64,000 nt of DNA from Pseudorasbora parva (Eukaryota; Chordata; Actinopteri; Cypriniformes; Gobionidae), in contig NC_090189.1 in assembly GCF_024679245.1 (NCBI RefSeq), positions 38,152,889 through 38,216,888 on the forward strand. Reading direction: 5' to 3'. The position numbers and the translations under genes are program-made. Positions within the stretch are counted from its first letter, which is position 1, and each line of letters opens with the position of its first letter. The notes under the pieces were generated by a model, which saw only the letters and a program-made list of their open reading frames with translations, was not told the origin of the DNA and ran no database searches. Shown here one piece after another: positions 24,261 to 36,084 of the stretch.

Positions 24261-25160
24261 GTGAGCTTCTACAGAGTTTTTTTTAAACAATGTATTAATA
24301 TTGTATATGTTCTTTGTAGTTGTTAGCAATCGCACTCGCGATCAGAGGCATTATAACCAAGGTGACAGGAATCCCGGTTGAGGTGAATTTATTGTGCAGA
24401 CAGTGCAAATCCCACAGCGAAGTCAAAACAAAGAACTATGTACAAACATTTTTTTTTTTAAAAAGGAAAATAACAAAATAACTGTTGGAAAACTACAAGT
24501 CCTTTGTCGGCAAGTTGCAAGTAGTATTGTTTAAGTAACAAATGTTCTTGAGCAAAAGCTTTTTCTGAAAAACTGATCCTCTAGACTCAACTTCACTCTG
24601 CCTTCAATGTACAAACTCCAGCAGCCATTTATAACCTAGGCCACACCCTGGAGTGTACCATTCTAGGAGGAAAGTTTTACCTCCTCACATTTCCACTTCT
24701 TATCACCCTAAGTACATGCAACCATCTATCCATGATTAAGTTACACTATAATGCAATACAATAATACAACACATGATTTACCAAAGATTAACCTTGTTTT
24801 ACAGGGATACCCCCCCCCCCCCAAAAAAAAGCATGATTCCTGGATTGCTCCGTGACAGTAGTCCTATATTTTTTATATAAAAAATTATTTAGTATACGAG
24901 TCAATTGTTAGGTTCGAAGTTATCCCCCCCTCCCCCCATAACTTGCCCCCTGTAAAACAGATATGAGAATAATGTTGGAAAAAATATGCTATATAAAAAT
25001 ATGTTTTGAATTTTGTATGCATAGTGCCTGCATTTAATAGGCCTTTAATGTGATTTATCATAAATAAAACAGCTGACCAATCAGAATCAAGGACTGAAAC
25101 TAACTGTTTTATAATGTTAGCTAAGGCATTAACTTACATTAAATAATTATTGTATAATTA
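24261..25160. other. Intergenic with probable unclassified repeat
   Basis: 24.30-24.87 kb has the feel of an old element but no readable ORF. C-rich tract at 24811-24822. Nothing firm. Confidence 0.25.
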
Positions 25161-25164
25161 TTAT

Positions 25165-25500
25165 TGGAGACTTCCACAGACTTCCCACTAAGGTGCCTTG
25201 ATACAGCACTCTGGGAACAGCCTATTCGTTCAGAAATTTCTTTCTGTGTCTTACCCTCTCGCTTGAGGGTGTCAATGATGGCCTTCTGGACAGGGTCGGG
25301 TCGGCAGTCTTACCCATGATTGCAGTTTTGAGTAATGAACTAGGCTAGGAGTTTTTAAAAGCCTCAGGAATCTTTTGCAGGTGTTTAGAGTTAATTAGTT
25401 GATCAGATGATTAGGTTAATAGCTCGTTTAGAGAACCTTTTCATGATATGAAATTTTCTAAAGGTGCCATGACTGAAAAAAGGTTGGGAAACACTGCTCT
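25165..25500 (-). pseudogene. Tc1-like transposase N-terminal fragment
   Basis: Minus strand from about 25318 starts ATGGGTAAGACTGCCGACC, and frame-shifted reading gives the helix-turn-helix wording (KAIIDTLKREGKTQKEIS, then CSQSAVSRHL). Only the 5' part remains. Confidence 0.55.
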
Positions 25501-25504
25501 AGAG

Positions 25505-26530
25505 TCCAGTGGCAGCGTGCTTTACTCCACTGCATCCGACACTTTGTTTTTCACTTGGTGATGTAAGGCTTGAGTTAGCCACTCATTCTGCTCTCTACGC
25601 ACTGTTCTTGAGCTAATCTGAAGGCCACATGAAGTTTGGAGGTCTGTAGATATTGTCTCAGCAGAAAGTTGGTGATTTCTTCTCACTGTGTGCCTCAACA
25701 TGCGCCGACCCCGCTGTTTCAAATTGTTACTAACAGTCGACCATAGAATATTTAGTAGTGAGGAAATTTCACATATGGACATATTGCTTATTCATTTATT
25801 ATTATGGTGGCAACCTATCACTAGCCTGAAAATTTTGACGCACCCTAGCGGCAGCAAATCTAATCTGCCGCGAGTGTCATCTAGCAACTCTCAATACCCT
25901 TCTGAGCTGTAAACACCAAACTCTGGTCGGGCCAATCACATTGTGTATAGAGTCGGTGGGCGGGGCTTAACATAATGACGGCCATTCTAGTAAACACAGA
26001 AGCTGGTGAACGGCGGTCTTTCGAATCAGCTTTGACCGTGACTCTGGAAGACTTGGAGTTAAGCTTGAGAAAAGAACAAAGAACGGCACTGAAGTCATTC
26101 TTAAAAAGGGAAGATGTGTTCTGAGTTTTGCCGACCGAATACAGGCGAAAGTTTAATCTTTGACTAGCGCCACTTCACGTTGCTCTGGTTGGTTGTAGCG
26201 GTATCCAATTGTGTGCAGAGGGAGTTTGAAAGACAATTGTTTATCCCACCCCTCGGATTGAGACCTGTCTATGGTGAGTTTCCAGACCAAACATCTTGAT
26301 GTGGGTCTGGCTTGTCAGGCTAACCTATCACAGTAACATGCTTGAATTCACTGAGCTCCTGAGAGCGACCCACTCTTTCACAAATGTTTGTAGCATCTGC
26401 ATGCCTAGGTTCTTGCCGTTGCAATCAACGGCAATTTTATACACCTGTGGCCATGGAACTTATTGGAACAACTGAATACAATGATTTGGAGGGATGTCCC
26501 AATACTTTTGGAAATATAGCATATATGTCC
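25505..26530 (-). mobile_element. Tc1-like element, 5' half, with MITE inside
   Basis: Minus strand: end at about 26528 (CCAAAAGTATTGGGACATCC), start region ending in GAGCTCAGTGAATTCAAGC, then ICEISSLLNI and MLRHTVRRNHQLSAETI, LQTSCGLQISSRTVRRE of the DNA-binding domain at 25522-25790. Split at 25822-26322 by a MITE. The catalytic half is missing. Confidence 0.7.
25822..26322. mobile_element. MITE with TAGCCTGA ends and 9-bp target duplication
   Basis: 501 bp with termini TAGCCTGA and TCAGGCTA. Exact 9-bp flank ACCTATCAC on both sides (25813-25821 and 26323-26331). The same family, including GAGTCGGTGGGCGGGGCTTA, sits at 45792-46272. Confidence 0.85.
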
Positions 26531-26810
26531 AATTGCCGAGCCCACCACTGACCCTAATTTACTACAACTGAGCTCCCCCCAAACAGATGTCTAACCCTAC
26601 CCCAACCGAACATTAATGAGGCTATAACCTCCAGTTTGAGACAGCTGGCCTGGCACAGCGTTCTTGAAAATGCATTGATGTATGGCGCTGTGCCACTACA
26701 GTTGGATTCTATTTTTAGAATTCTATTGTTTCTAAAATTTTAGTTACTCAATATTAACTTCTTCTTGTATAAAATTAACATCACACATAGCTTTAGACAT
26801 ATATCCCAGA

Positions 26811-26900
26811 CAGCAACATAGCGCTGGGCCAGATCGGGTACATATGCATTCAACACGTACCTGATGAGTGATGGATCTGGGCCAACACTATGTTGGTGTT
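26811..26900. mobile_element. Short MITE (CAGACAGCAACA end)
   Basis: CCAGACAGCAACATAGCGCT at the left and an inverse GGGCCAACACTATGTTGGTG at the right. Related to the copy at 39506-39619. Confidence 0.5.
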
Positions 26901-27199
26901 ATATAATTAATGATTTTTGTTTTATCACATTACAACAAAATAGCTTCCTGCATGTTGTCTTCGCCTTAATACACACTGAGAAACCTATAATAATGAATCA
27001 TATTTTGGAGTTGTTGGACTGTTTTCATAGTAAATTGAATACAAAGGTCTACTAAGCATGCATGTCAGGTCATTTGTACACAGAGAAACATAGCAAGGGC
27101 TTTAGATTAGCATGAAGGTGAAAGTTTGTTGTTGCGACCATTACGAAAAAATGAACATAGAGCATAAAAAAAAGCTAATGTCCGGGAAATCACTGGTTG

Positions 27200-27203
<4 letters not shown>

Positions 27204-27289
<86 letters not shown>
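27204..27289. repeat. AT dinucleotide microsatellite
   Basis: About 43 uninterrupted AT units. Confidence 0.95.
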
Positions 27290-27290
<1 letters not shown>

Positions 27291-28285
27291 TGGCCAAAAT
27301 TTGGCGGCTCAGCATGGGCACCCTGACTGGTCTGCGGCTATGCAGACCCATACACAACAAACTGCTATCACTGTGTGCTCATCTGTTTGATCAGACCGCA
27401 CAGGCCAGCCTTAGCTCCCCACGTGCATCAATGAGCCTTGGCCTCCCATGACCCTGTGGCCGGTTCATCACTTGTACTTCCCTGGAGCACTTTTAAAAGA
27501 GACTGACCACTGCAGACCGGGAACAGCCCACAAGAGCTGCAGTTTTGGAGATGCTCTGACCCAGTCCTCTAGCCATCACAATTTGGCCCTTGTCAAACTT
27601 CCCCAAATCCTTACTCTTGCCCATTTTTTTTGCAGGGGGGTGGGTGGGGTGGTTCCATGGTTTTTTCTAGTCTTGGTTGTGTTTATGGGGTGCAGTATAA
27701 CATTAATTAATACTTGTTTTTTTTTCTTCTATTTGACCTTTATTCCACACCGCTGTCTCCTGTGTCCTTTGAGCGGCTCGTTTGCTTCCTGCTTCTATGA
27801 AGCCCATCCCTCTGAAAAACGCAATGGTCTTAGATTGGTCAGATGGCCAAATGTAGTTTCCTGTATTTTTATTGGCTGAAGTGTCAAGCACAGGTTGTCC
27901 GCAAACGCCACGGCCCTTCCCATTACGGGCAGAAGTCATATCTTCATTAACTAGCAAGGGTTTATGATGTCACCAACCCAGGAAGAAGCTCGTTGTAGTC
28001 CAAACTGGCCGTTTTTGTAGGCAATAAACTGCCATAACTTTAAAAGAATATATCTCGGTTTGCATTAAACTTTCAGCGCTGTAACTTTGCAGATACTGTT
28101 TATGCTCAAGCAGCAACATTACACACATAAAGGTAACAAAGCGAAATCGCATGCAACCACCCCTTTAACTTTGAGCACAAAATGTTAACTTGCTGCCTAA
28201 TATATCCCACACACTAACAGGTGCTGTAATGAAGAGATAATGAGTGTTATTCATTTCACCTGTCATAATGTTATGCCTAATCGGT
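27290..28285 (-). mobile_element. Tc1-like element (same family as 13 kb), with insert
   Basis: Antisense transposase 5' region at 27290-27633 (complement of the [16 protein letters not shown] region) and the outer end at 28169-28285 (GTCATAATGTTATGCCTAAT). Truncated and interrupted by the repeat at 27634-28168. Confidence 0.65.
27634..28168. mobile_element. MITE-like insert in Tc1
   Basis: Ends in GGGGTGGTTCCATGG and the roughly inverse GCATGCAACCACCCC. No transposase. Confidence 0.5.
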
Positions 28286-30246
28286 GTATATATTTGCTTT
28301 GATAAGATGTCCCATGTAGTGTAGCTTTAAATATTAATCATATTTTTTAAAAAAATACTAGGCTATTACTTTTTTTTTCTAAGGAAATAATTAATATTAT
28401 GCTTAACTACTTGGTTAAGTTTAGTACTGACATTTTAATTTAGCAATAGTTTGATTAGATCCAGAAAGGTAAACCCGATTGATCTATTAGGTCATCATGT
28501 CTTGTATATATGTCTTGTAGTAAAGTGCCCTGAAAAAGTAACAGGGTTACAATTGTATATATAAAGTTTTTCATATTTAGAGTCTCAAAAAAGCTTTTAA
28601 ACACAAATAAAAAAGAATGAACAATCAATTCAATTTATTTTGACGCTCAATTTAAGATTACACAAACACTACGCGGAAAAGTAACCGTTCATGTAAATCA
28701 AGATGAACTGATGGGCTATGAATGGGGCATTTTTAGGTTATGCTTGTAAAATATTCATGACTTGAAACTTTACCTCGCAAGGATAGGTGCATGACTTTAT
28801 CATAAAAGGTATCATAAGCGAGATTAGGGAATATCATGACACAGTTGGCACAACGACACTGTTGACAATTATGCCAAGACTTAAAAAAAGAGAGTATGCA
28901 CTGTTAATCTGCGTAATGAATGAGAAAATGCCAGAGAGGTAATGGATGCCCGCCACATAGCAGATAAATAATTGAGCGTCTGGGGGAACAGGAGAGGTGG
29001 ATGAGATCGGATGGTGCATCTGTGTCACTGCACTGCCTGGCTTCTCTTTCTGCAGCCACCGGCAAAGTCGCCACGTCAACCAGCCACGGAAGAAGAAGAA
29101 CAGGTGTTTACTTCCAGTGGCCAACTGCAACGCCATTCATTTAATCACCAAACCAATTTGAGCTGGGCAATTCAGTGGTGCTCGGATAAAATCATTTAAT
29201 CAAAAATATATTCTAAGAGTTTGTGTTGTTGTTTGTTTTACTAGTCCAACTTTTGTATTGTAGTCTATTTCTTCTATGAAATGTGAAAATCATTCGTTTG
29301 ACTTTGGTATCAAGCAGCTTTAGCTTGATGAATCTCCATATTTATAGAGCTGTTGGTGTTTTCGTGTCTTATGGCTCAAGCCGGTGACAGGGCAGGTGAG
29401 AGCAGCTCTCCTCAGTGAAGATTAGGGGTCAGCCAAGGTGAAAGTTCGCATAGACTTTCCTTCCAGTGTGATCATATGGAGTTTTTTGGCGCTGTATTAA
29501 TTTAGTAGCCTATTTTACTAATACACTAAACATTTTACAGTAACATTTACAATAAGTTCCCATTAGTTAACATAGCTTACTAACATTAACAATAAGCATT
29601 CAGCAATACATTAACTAATCGCTAATAATGTTAGTTAATAAAAATCCAGCAGTTCATTGTTTGTTTTAATAGGCTACATTTAATATTTATTGGACTTCCT
29701 GCGAACTAAAATAGACACATTTTTCTTTGATTATGCATTTCATTTGATAGTGTGAGATTATGTAGTTCATGGGATACAATATTGACAATACAAAACCAAG
29801 AATAGGTCTACCTAATCATTATTTATTATGTAACAGAGCCTAATTAATATAGATTATAGAATACAATTTAAGAGTTATGTATTGTTCAATAAAAAGAGCA
29901 AACCGCCTAAATCTGGTTTTCCATTTAGAATTTTGAAAACAAAAAAACAAACAAAAACAAAAAAACACGTAATTATTATACTAGGTTATATAACGCATTA
30001 AACATTGTTAATGATTTTGGAACACTTTAATAAGTACGAAACGAAAATAACATAATAATGGCTAACAATAAAATTGTATTAGCCTATTAATTCCATTTTA
30101 AATAAAGTAGCGTAGAATAATATGAAATAAATAAATGACAATATAGCCTATTATTGTCAAATAAATAGAAAAAAAGTAATCAACAATACAAATAGGTATA
30201 GCCTATACAATGGGCTATATATATAAATTTGGTATGGTCATGGTTT

Positions 30247-30257
<11 letters not shown>
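28286..30257. other. pou4f3 upstream region
   Basis: AT-rich with no recognised transposon. 28840-29200 is less AT-rich, unique-looking and carries POU/homeodomain-like motifs (GATAAATAATTGAGC near 28963). An E-box CAGGTG lies at 29393. Possible regulatory DNA of pou4f3, by position only. Confidence 0.35.
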
Positions 30258-30328
<71 letters not shown>

Positions 30329-30350
30329 ATATTCGATATATATATATATA
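30258..30350. repeat. AT microsatellite with palindromic centre
   Basis: AT tract broken by TATCGAATATTCGATA, about 250 bp before the pou4f3 start codon. Confidence 0.9.
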
Positions 30351-30385
30351 TCGAAAAGGCTATTGAAATAATGGCTAGCGTTGAT

Positions 30386-30395
30386 TATATATATA
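30386..30395 (+). promoter_or_regulatory. Possible TATA box of pou4f3
   Basis: TATATATAGG, 209 bp upstream of the ATG and followed by GC-richer sequence. The AT microsatellite next door weakens the call. Confidence 0.3.
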
Positions 30396-30603
30396 GGCTA
30401 CAGAAGCACGCTGTCCCGACTCGCATCTTGTAAGTTGAACACAGGAACAGGTGGAGGCGGGAGGGCGGTGTGAGTTTGGGGGGGTGGGGGGAGAAGAGCC
30501 CGGGAGGCGCTGCCAATGGAAACAGCACACACGAGGAGCGTCGAGCCAGAGCGCCGCGTCGCCTCCATGTCAGGTCCACTCACCTGCAAGGTGCGCAACG
30601 AAG

Positions 30604-31863
30604 ATGATGGCCATGAACGGCAAGCAGCACTTCTCCATGCACCCTGCGCTGCACCCGAGCTCCGAGGGCATGCGGCGGGTGTGCCTACCTGCCCCGCAGG
30701 TACGTCTCACGCTAAATTCGTCTCCATTCTGTCACTTTGAGGTGTTTTGAGTTGCTCCAGCTTCCATCCCTCCCTCCCCAGCCTCTCTTTTCTTTCCTCT
30801 GACTCCCTCTCTCTCTCACCCACATGCCTATCCAAGCAAAGCTGCTGCTTTCATATTAATTTTTATGACCTGTGCTTTGAGGAGGGTACTTGGGAATGTT
30901 CTTTAATCCAGAGTTGACACAATTCCCCACTGACTTCCATATGCGCGCTCTTCCCTGCAGCTCCAGGGCAATATATTCAGCGGCTTTGATGAGAGTCTGC
31001 TGGCCCGCGCTGAAGCTCTGGCGGCGGCTGACCTTGTGTCTCACGGCAAGAGTCACCCTTTCAAGACGGACGTCACCTACCATACCATGAGCAGCGTGCC
31101 CTGCACCTCTTCTTCGTCCACAGTGCCCATATCCCACCCGTCATCCAACCTCCCCTCGCACCATCACCACCACCACCTCAGCCACCAGACCCTGGAGGGG
31201 GATCTGCTCGACCACATTTCCTCGAGTTTATCGGTCAGCGGCATGGGTGCGCCGCCGGATCCGTCGGTGATGACCACTCAAGCCCACCAGCACCACCTGC
31301 AAATGGGCCACTTACACCAAGCCATGGCCATGGGCCACCCGCACACCCTGTCGGTCCACAACGGGATGGCGTGCGTCAACGACGTGGAGTCCGATCCCAG
31401 AGAGCTGGAGGCGTTCGCGGAGCGGTTCAAGCAGCGGAGGATAAAGCTCGGGGTGACCCAGGCGGATGTGGGCTCTGCCCTCGCCAACCTGAAGATCCCG
31501 GGGGTCGGCTCGCTGAGCCAAAGCACCATCTGCAGGTTCGAGTCCCTAACCCTTTCCCACAACAACATGATCGCCCTCAAACCCGTCCTTCAAGCCTGGC
31601 TGGAGGAGGCTGAAGCGGCTTACCGGGAGAAAAACGGGAAACCAGACCTTTTTAACGGCAACGAGAGGAAACGAAAGCGAACGTCCATCGCGGCTCCGGA
31701 GAAGCGATCGCTCGAGGCGTATTTCGCCATCCAGCCGCGACCGTCGTCGGAGAAAATCGCGGCGATCGCGGAGAAGTTGGATCTTAAGAAGAACGTGGTT
31801 CGGGTTTGGTTCTGCAATCAACGGCAAAAACAGAAACGGATGAAATATTCAGCAGTACACTAG
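30604..31863 (+). CDS. pou4f3: pou4f3 (Brn3c), POU-IV class transcription factor
   Basis: Two exons, 30604-30699 and 30961-31863, phase-0 intron of 261 bp with GTACGT and CTGCAG borders, 332 aa. The start ATGATGGCCATGAAC gives MMAMNGKQ, the conserved POU4F3 N-terminus. The POU-IV box covers residues 23-52 ([16 protein letters not shown]... [11 protein letters not shown]), a His run lies at 98-104, the POU-specific domain at about 177-253 and the POU homeodomain at about 268-327 with [15 protein letters not shown] in helix 3. The end KYSAVH and VCLPAPQLQGNIF distinguish it from pou4f1 and pou4f2. In vertebrates it is needed in inner-ear and lateral-line hair cells and retinal ganglion cells (family knowledge). 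Relative to the mammalian protein as I know it, about 8 residues before the SSEGMRR block are missing. Confidence 0.96.
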
Positions 31864-33240
31864 TGCTGCTGTTAGAGCACAGGAGACATTTTAGGAACAC
31901 CACAGGGATCTAAATATCTTCTCTTAATCGTTATAACCCTTCATAAAGACATTTCATACGGCCTCCAATCGATGTAAACAGTGTGCGAATTATTCCAGGG
32001 GACCTGTACCCCCAATAAAGGCTTGACTCCCATTCACAACACAGTCTTAACAAAGTCACCGTGTAAAGGATGATCTTGAAAGTATGTATTTTTATGTTTC
32101 AGTAGCCTATAATTCTTTACATCAAGGAACCGTTCTATTCCACAAAAGGTTCTTTAGAAATTTAAAATGACACTATATGAAAAAAAGGGGTTCTATTAAG
32201 AACTATTCATTGAAAGGTTCTTTGGGGAACCAAAAATGGCTATTCTATTCACTGCGAACCCCTCCTTTTGGAACCTTCATTTTAAAAGCATCTAGTCATT
32301 TTGGTTTGTGCGAGGTCAAGAAACCTCAACCCGAGAGCTGACAGAAACTTCTCAACGCCCAAATCAACCCACAAAAGCCCTTTCAATAATTCGCACACTG
32401 TCACAATCTACAAAATAAAATAAAAATATAAAAAAATCTTGAAATTATATTGATTAATCTTACTTTACAGAGTCCATTTTACTTTGTATTTATCCATACG
32501 AGCTAACACTAATGAAAAACATGCAGCACTTAATGTGTAATTATTTTATGAAGCTGATTGTGGTTACACAGCGTTATGGTTATAAAGCAAACATGGACAT
32601 AGTAATGTAAATTATTTATTCTTTTAGTAAAACAAAATTATTAATTTAGCACTACAATACTGTTTAATCCTTAAAAACTTTGAATACATTTTTTCCCCCA
32701 GGAGATTAACTGAACGGATACTAAAGAAAACTTTGTTTCAGTATTATCACACGTGAAAATATATTTTGAAGTGTGTACGTGTGTTTTTTGGTATTTAAAG
32801 ACCTATTTATATTACTAAACATTTTGCGCACAAGTTATCACAAAATGTCCTTTGAAATTGTGTACTAGCGTTTGTAATATTCGTTTGAATGTCTTGTCAG
32901 ATGTGACTGAATAAATGGTGGAAATCACGTTCTCACAAACTGTCACGAAATATATTTTATATTTATATTTTTTCGATCATCAGTTGAAGTGATCCTAATA
33001 TGCAAAAACTGATGGTGTAAAGAATGCTGCTATTTGATTTGCATTAATGTAGCCACTGCAATCACTCTCACTTTACAAATTCAATGTGTGACTTTGAATG
33101 TTATTTAATAAATTGTTGCTTTTTTTTTCAAAACTTCTGTGGACGTTTTATTTTTTTTATTTTAATTACACTTAAAAAAGGACAACGTGTCTGGTTTCAT
33201 ATCACGTTTTTTATAAGAAATGTTTTTTACATTTCAAAAA
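31864..33240 (+). other. pou4f3: pou4f3 3' UTR and downstream
   Basis: Candidate AATAAA signals at 32014-32019 and 32910-32915. About 32095-32330 holds a common fish MITE (AAAGGTTCTTTGGGGAACC). Otherwise AT-rich. Confidence 0.5.
32014..32019 (+). terminator. Polyadenylation signal of pou4f3 (first candidate)
   Basis: AATAAA 150 bp after the TAG. A second AATAAA at 32910 would give a UTR of about 1 kb. Confidence 0.5.
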
Positions 33241-33241
<1 letters not shown>

Positions 33242-33324
<83 letters not shown>

Positions 33325-33370
33325 TAATATTGTTTATGTAGGATGAACATTGTTTATGTAGGATGAACAT

Positions 33371-33441
<71 letters not shown>

Positions 33442-33450
33442 TACACACAA
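33242..33450. repeat. AT/AC microsatellites
   Basis: AT runs at 33242-33321 and 33376-33426, the second continuing into CA, separated by a duplicated TTGTTTATGTAGGATGAACA. Confidence 0.95.
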
Positions 33451-33639
33451 CGGAAGCCACTAGCGTCAAAAATCATTGTAATATCATGAATTTTTAAGAC
33501 TTGTGTTGTTTTATTAATGAGCTTCAGTTCGATTGTGATTAAACATTAATGAAATAATATAGAACAATCGCCACACAATTTAAAGGATATTTAAAGAGAA
33601 CAAAAAGAAAAATGAACGCCAACTTTAAGTCTTTTTTTC

Positions 33640-33880
33640 TATTTTCTAACTCTGGTTGGCAACTTATGAGCCTGAGCCACCGCTTAATAATAAATGTCTG
33701 TCACGGCTTTGTGCAGAGAGGGATTTGAAATTATTAAGTAATGACGATGCAATATTAATTGTATATTGGTATAAAACAGGCAGAGAGCTGAAGGGAGAGT
33801 TGTTAGTCAGGAAACGCTTCTTACAGGCTCAAGGGAAGGAGGAAGAGACGCGCTTCAGGTAAGACGATGATCATTCCAGT
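33640..33880. promoter_or_regulatory. Unique stretch, possible conserved non-coding element
   Basis: Non-repetitive block with homeodomain-type sites (GAAATTATTAAGTAATGAC, CAATATTAATTG). It has a 68-codon open frame followed by GTAAGA but no recognisable protein. Its position 1.8 kb after pou4f3 makes a regulatory role possible. This is a guess from composition. Confidence 0.25.
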
Positions 33881-35237
33881 TCACTGTCATGTTTCAAGAA
33901 GTAATTGTGAAGTCCTTCTAAATGTCGTTGCAGATTTATGTGTTAGCCTACTGTATACAAAATGATAATTATAAATAGATTTCATCTTGAGGAAGTTAGA
34001 CAATTACTATTTAAGTCTCGGTGTGAAATTAAAAGTAAAAAGGTTGATAAATGTGACATATAGCCTAGATAACACGTTTCCGTTTGACTAAATTAATAGC
34101 CTATAGTTTTATTTTTAGATCCGAACAGTTCACATTTTTATGTAATTTTAAAATAATTGTGTGGGGTGTTTTATTTTATTTAAACGTCTTCTAGTTATTT
34201 TCCCTTTAAAAAATAAATAAAAATAAAAATAAGGAAAACCCGCAAACGTTTGGAAATGCATCCGATATAAAAATTACCAATGCTCAAAAGTAGCATCAAT
34301 ATACGGTTATTTTTCTTTCTTTTTTTTTGTAATAACTGGGTGATTGCATGACAAATGTATGTTGCACAAATTCGTTTTAGTATGTATCAAGTATTAAGTT
34401 CAAAAGCCTATTCAAAAATTAGCCTACTTTTAGGCTATTTATTAAGTTTTTCTTCTAACAATTAAATACGTAGAGTAACCAAATTATAGCACTGCACTCA
34501 GTTCAAATTCAAGTAGTTAACTAATGGGATTATGAAGGAGGGTTAAATTCACTCATGAATAATAAAGAGCAGTAATACCTTTTTTTAATTTATATATCAT
34601 AACCCTCAAACAACGATGTAAACCAATCTAAGTTGAGCACAGAGCAGAGGCATGTGGCCAGTGGTGGGGCTGAATTATTGATGATCTGCTGAAAGGTAGA
34701 GGCCTATAGGCCAGCAACTCATGTGTCATAATGAGCAGCCTATGGCATGTTACAGGTTAATGTTCGAAGAATGAGTCTGTTGCGTCAAGTAAGGCCACTA
34801 TGTCACCTTTTCCCAAATCGAACATTCTAAAAGGATTTCATTTGGAATAATTTGGAACCCACGAAACACTCTATAATAATCACCTGAACACACCTGATTT
34901 TACTTGTTTCGTATAATCCGGAATATCACTGAATAACTCTGATTGGAGTAGCTATCTCGACAGTTTCTATCAGTCCTATAGGCTACAGGGACGTTTTGTT
35001 TTAGGCCTTGTTGAAATATGCCTATGTAAAATAAATAACATTTCCTATAATTTCAAGAAGAATCATTTAGCATTTTATAATTATGGGAATTGGCCTAACT
35101 GACAATACGTAGAATATAAAAAAAATATATTAAAAAAACGCTTGTTATAAAACTCTCTAGAATGTTCAAAAATGGCTTTAAAGGACTACCTTTATTTTTT
35201 ATAGTAGCCCATACTTGAACTTGCTAGACATGCGTGT

Positions 35238-35238
<1 letters not shown>
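33881..35238. other. Intergenic, AT-rich, nothing recognised
   Basis: No open frame, repeat family or RNA gene seen. Confidence 0.4.

Positions 35239-35310
<72 letters not shown>
35239..35310. repeat. AG microsatellite
   Basis: About 35 uninterrupted AG units. Confidence 0.95.
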
Positions 35311-35314
<4 letters not shown>

Positions 35315-35329
35315 TGTTTTTTGTTTCAG

Positions 35330-35720
35330 AGCAAAGAAGATCTGACAGAATGAGGGTGGAGGCCATGCAGCCCGGAAGATGTGGCGAACCCCCTCTCCCT
35401 CTGCGGGACAAGCGGTTGTTCTTTCGCCGACACTCCGACTCTACGTACGAGAATGGCAGAGTTAAGACACCGGCGCTTTAATTATTCATACAGTGCCAGG
35501 AGCAACACATGAGAATGTAGCCAATGCGGAGGCAGACAGCGAACCCGGTGTGCTTTATTAGTCCGTTCCTATCATCATCACACGCCAAGCCACCTTAGGC
35601 ATTTGCCCGCGGTGTCTCAAAGCGATAACTCACGGGGTTATCCAAGGGGATACTGTTACCGGGAAACTTGAGGCCGTCCTTCAGAGGTGAAATTTGGGCG
35701 CGTCTTCAACGGACTCCGTT
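35330..35720. promoter_or_regulatory. GC-richer unique stretch, possible conserved non-coding element
   Basis: Stands out from AT-rich surroundings, non-repetitive, with a CTTTAATTATTCAT homeodomain-type site at about 35477-35490. No long open frame on either strand. Candidate distal element of pou4f3, by position only. Confidence 0.25.
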
Positions 35721-36084
35721 GTATTAGAATCTCTTTGTAGCCTATACATCAATGTCAGGCTCCCTTTCATCATGGGAATTCGTAACTATTTTACGTTTTG
35801 GCTAATTTGTGGCTAATTTGTATGAATTAGGCTACCTTCACCCCCACTGACTATATTTAAAAATAAATTTAAAAAAGCAACATTTTGCTGTTCTCTCGAA
35901 TATATGATAATCAACACATTTTCTTGAATAATAATAATAGCCTAATAATAACAATAGATTTTATTTATAATGCATTTTTCATTCCGAAGAATCTCAAAGT
36001 GCAACAAAGGGAAAAAAACACACACACAAAAAAAAATGAATAAGTAAAAATATAGAATAGCCTACTACTAACAATAAACCAACA

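Noticed and set aside
27112..27451. YIYIYI-repeat open frames (also 33084-33469)
   Set aside because: Translations of AT microsatellites.
31278..31827. Antisense open frames inside pou4f3 exon 2
   Set aside because: Shadows of the conserved POU coding sequence with no independent support.
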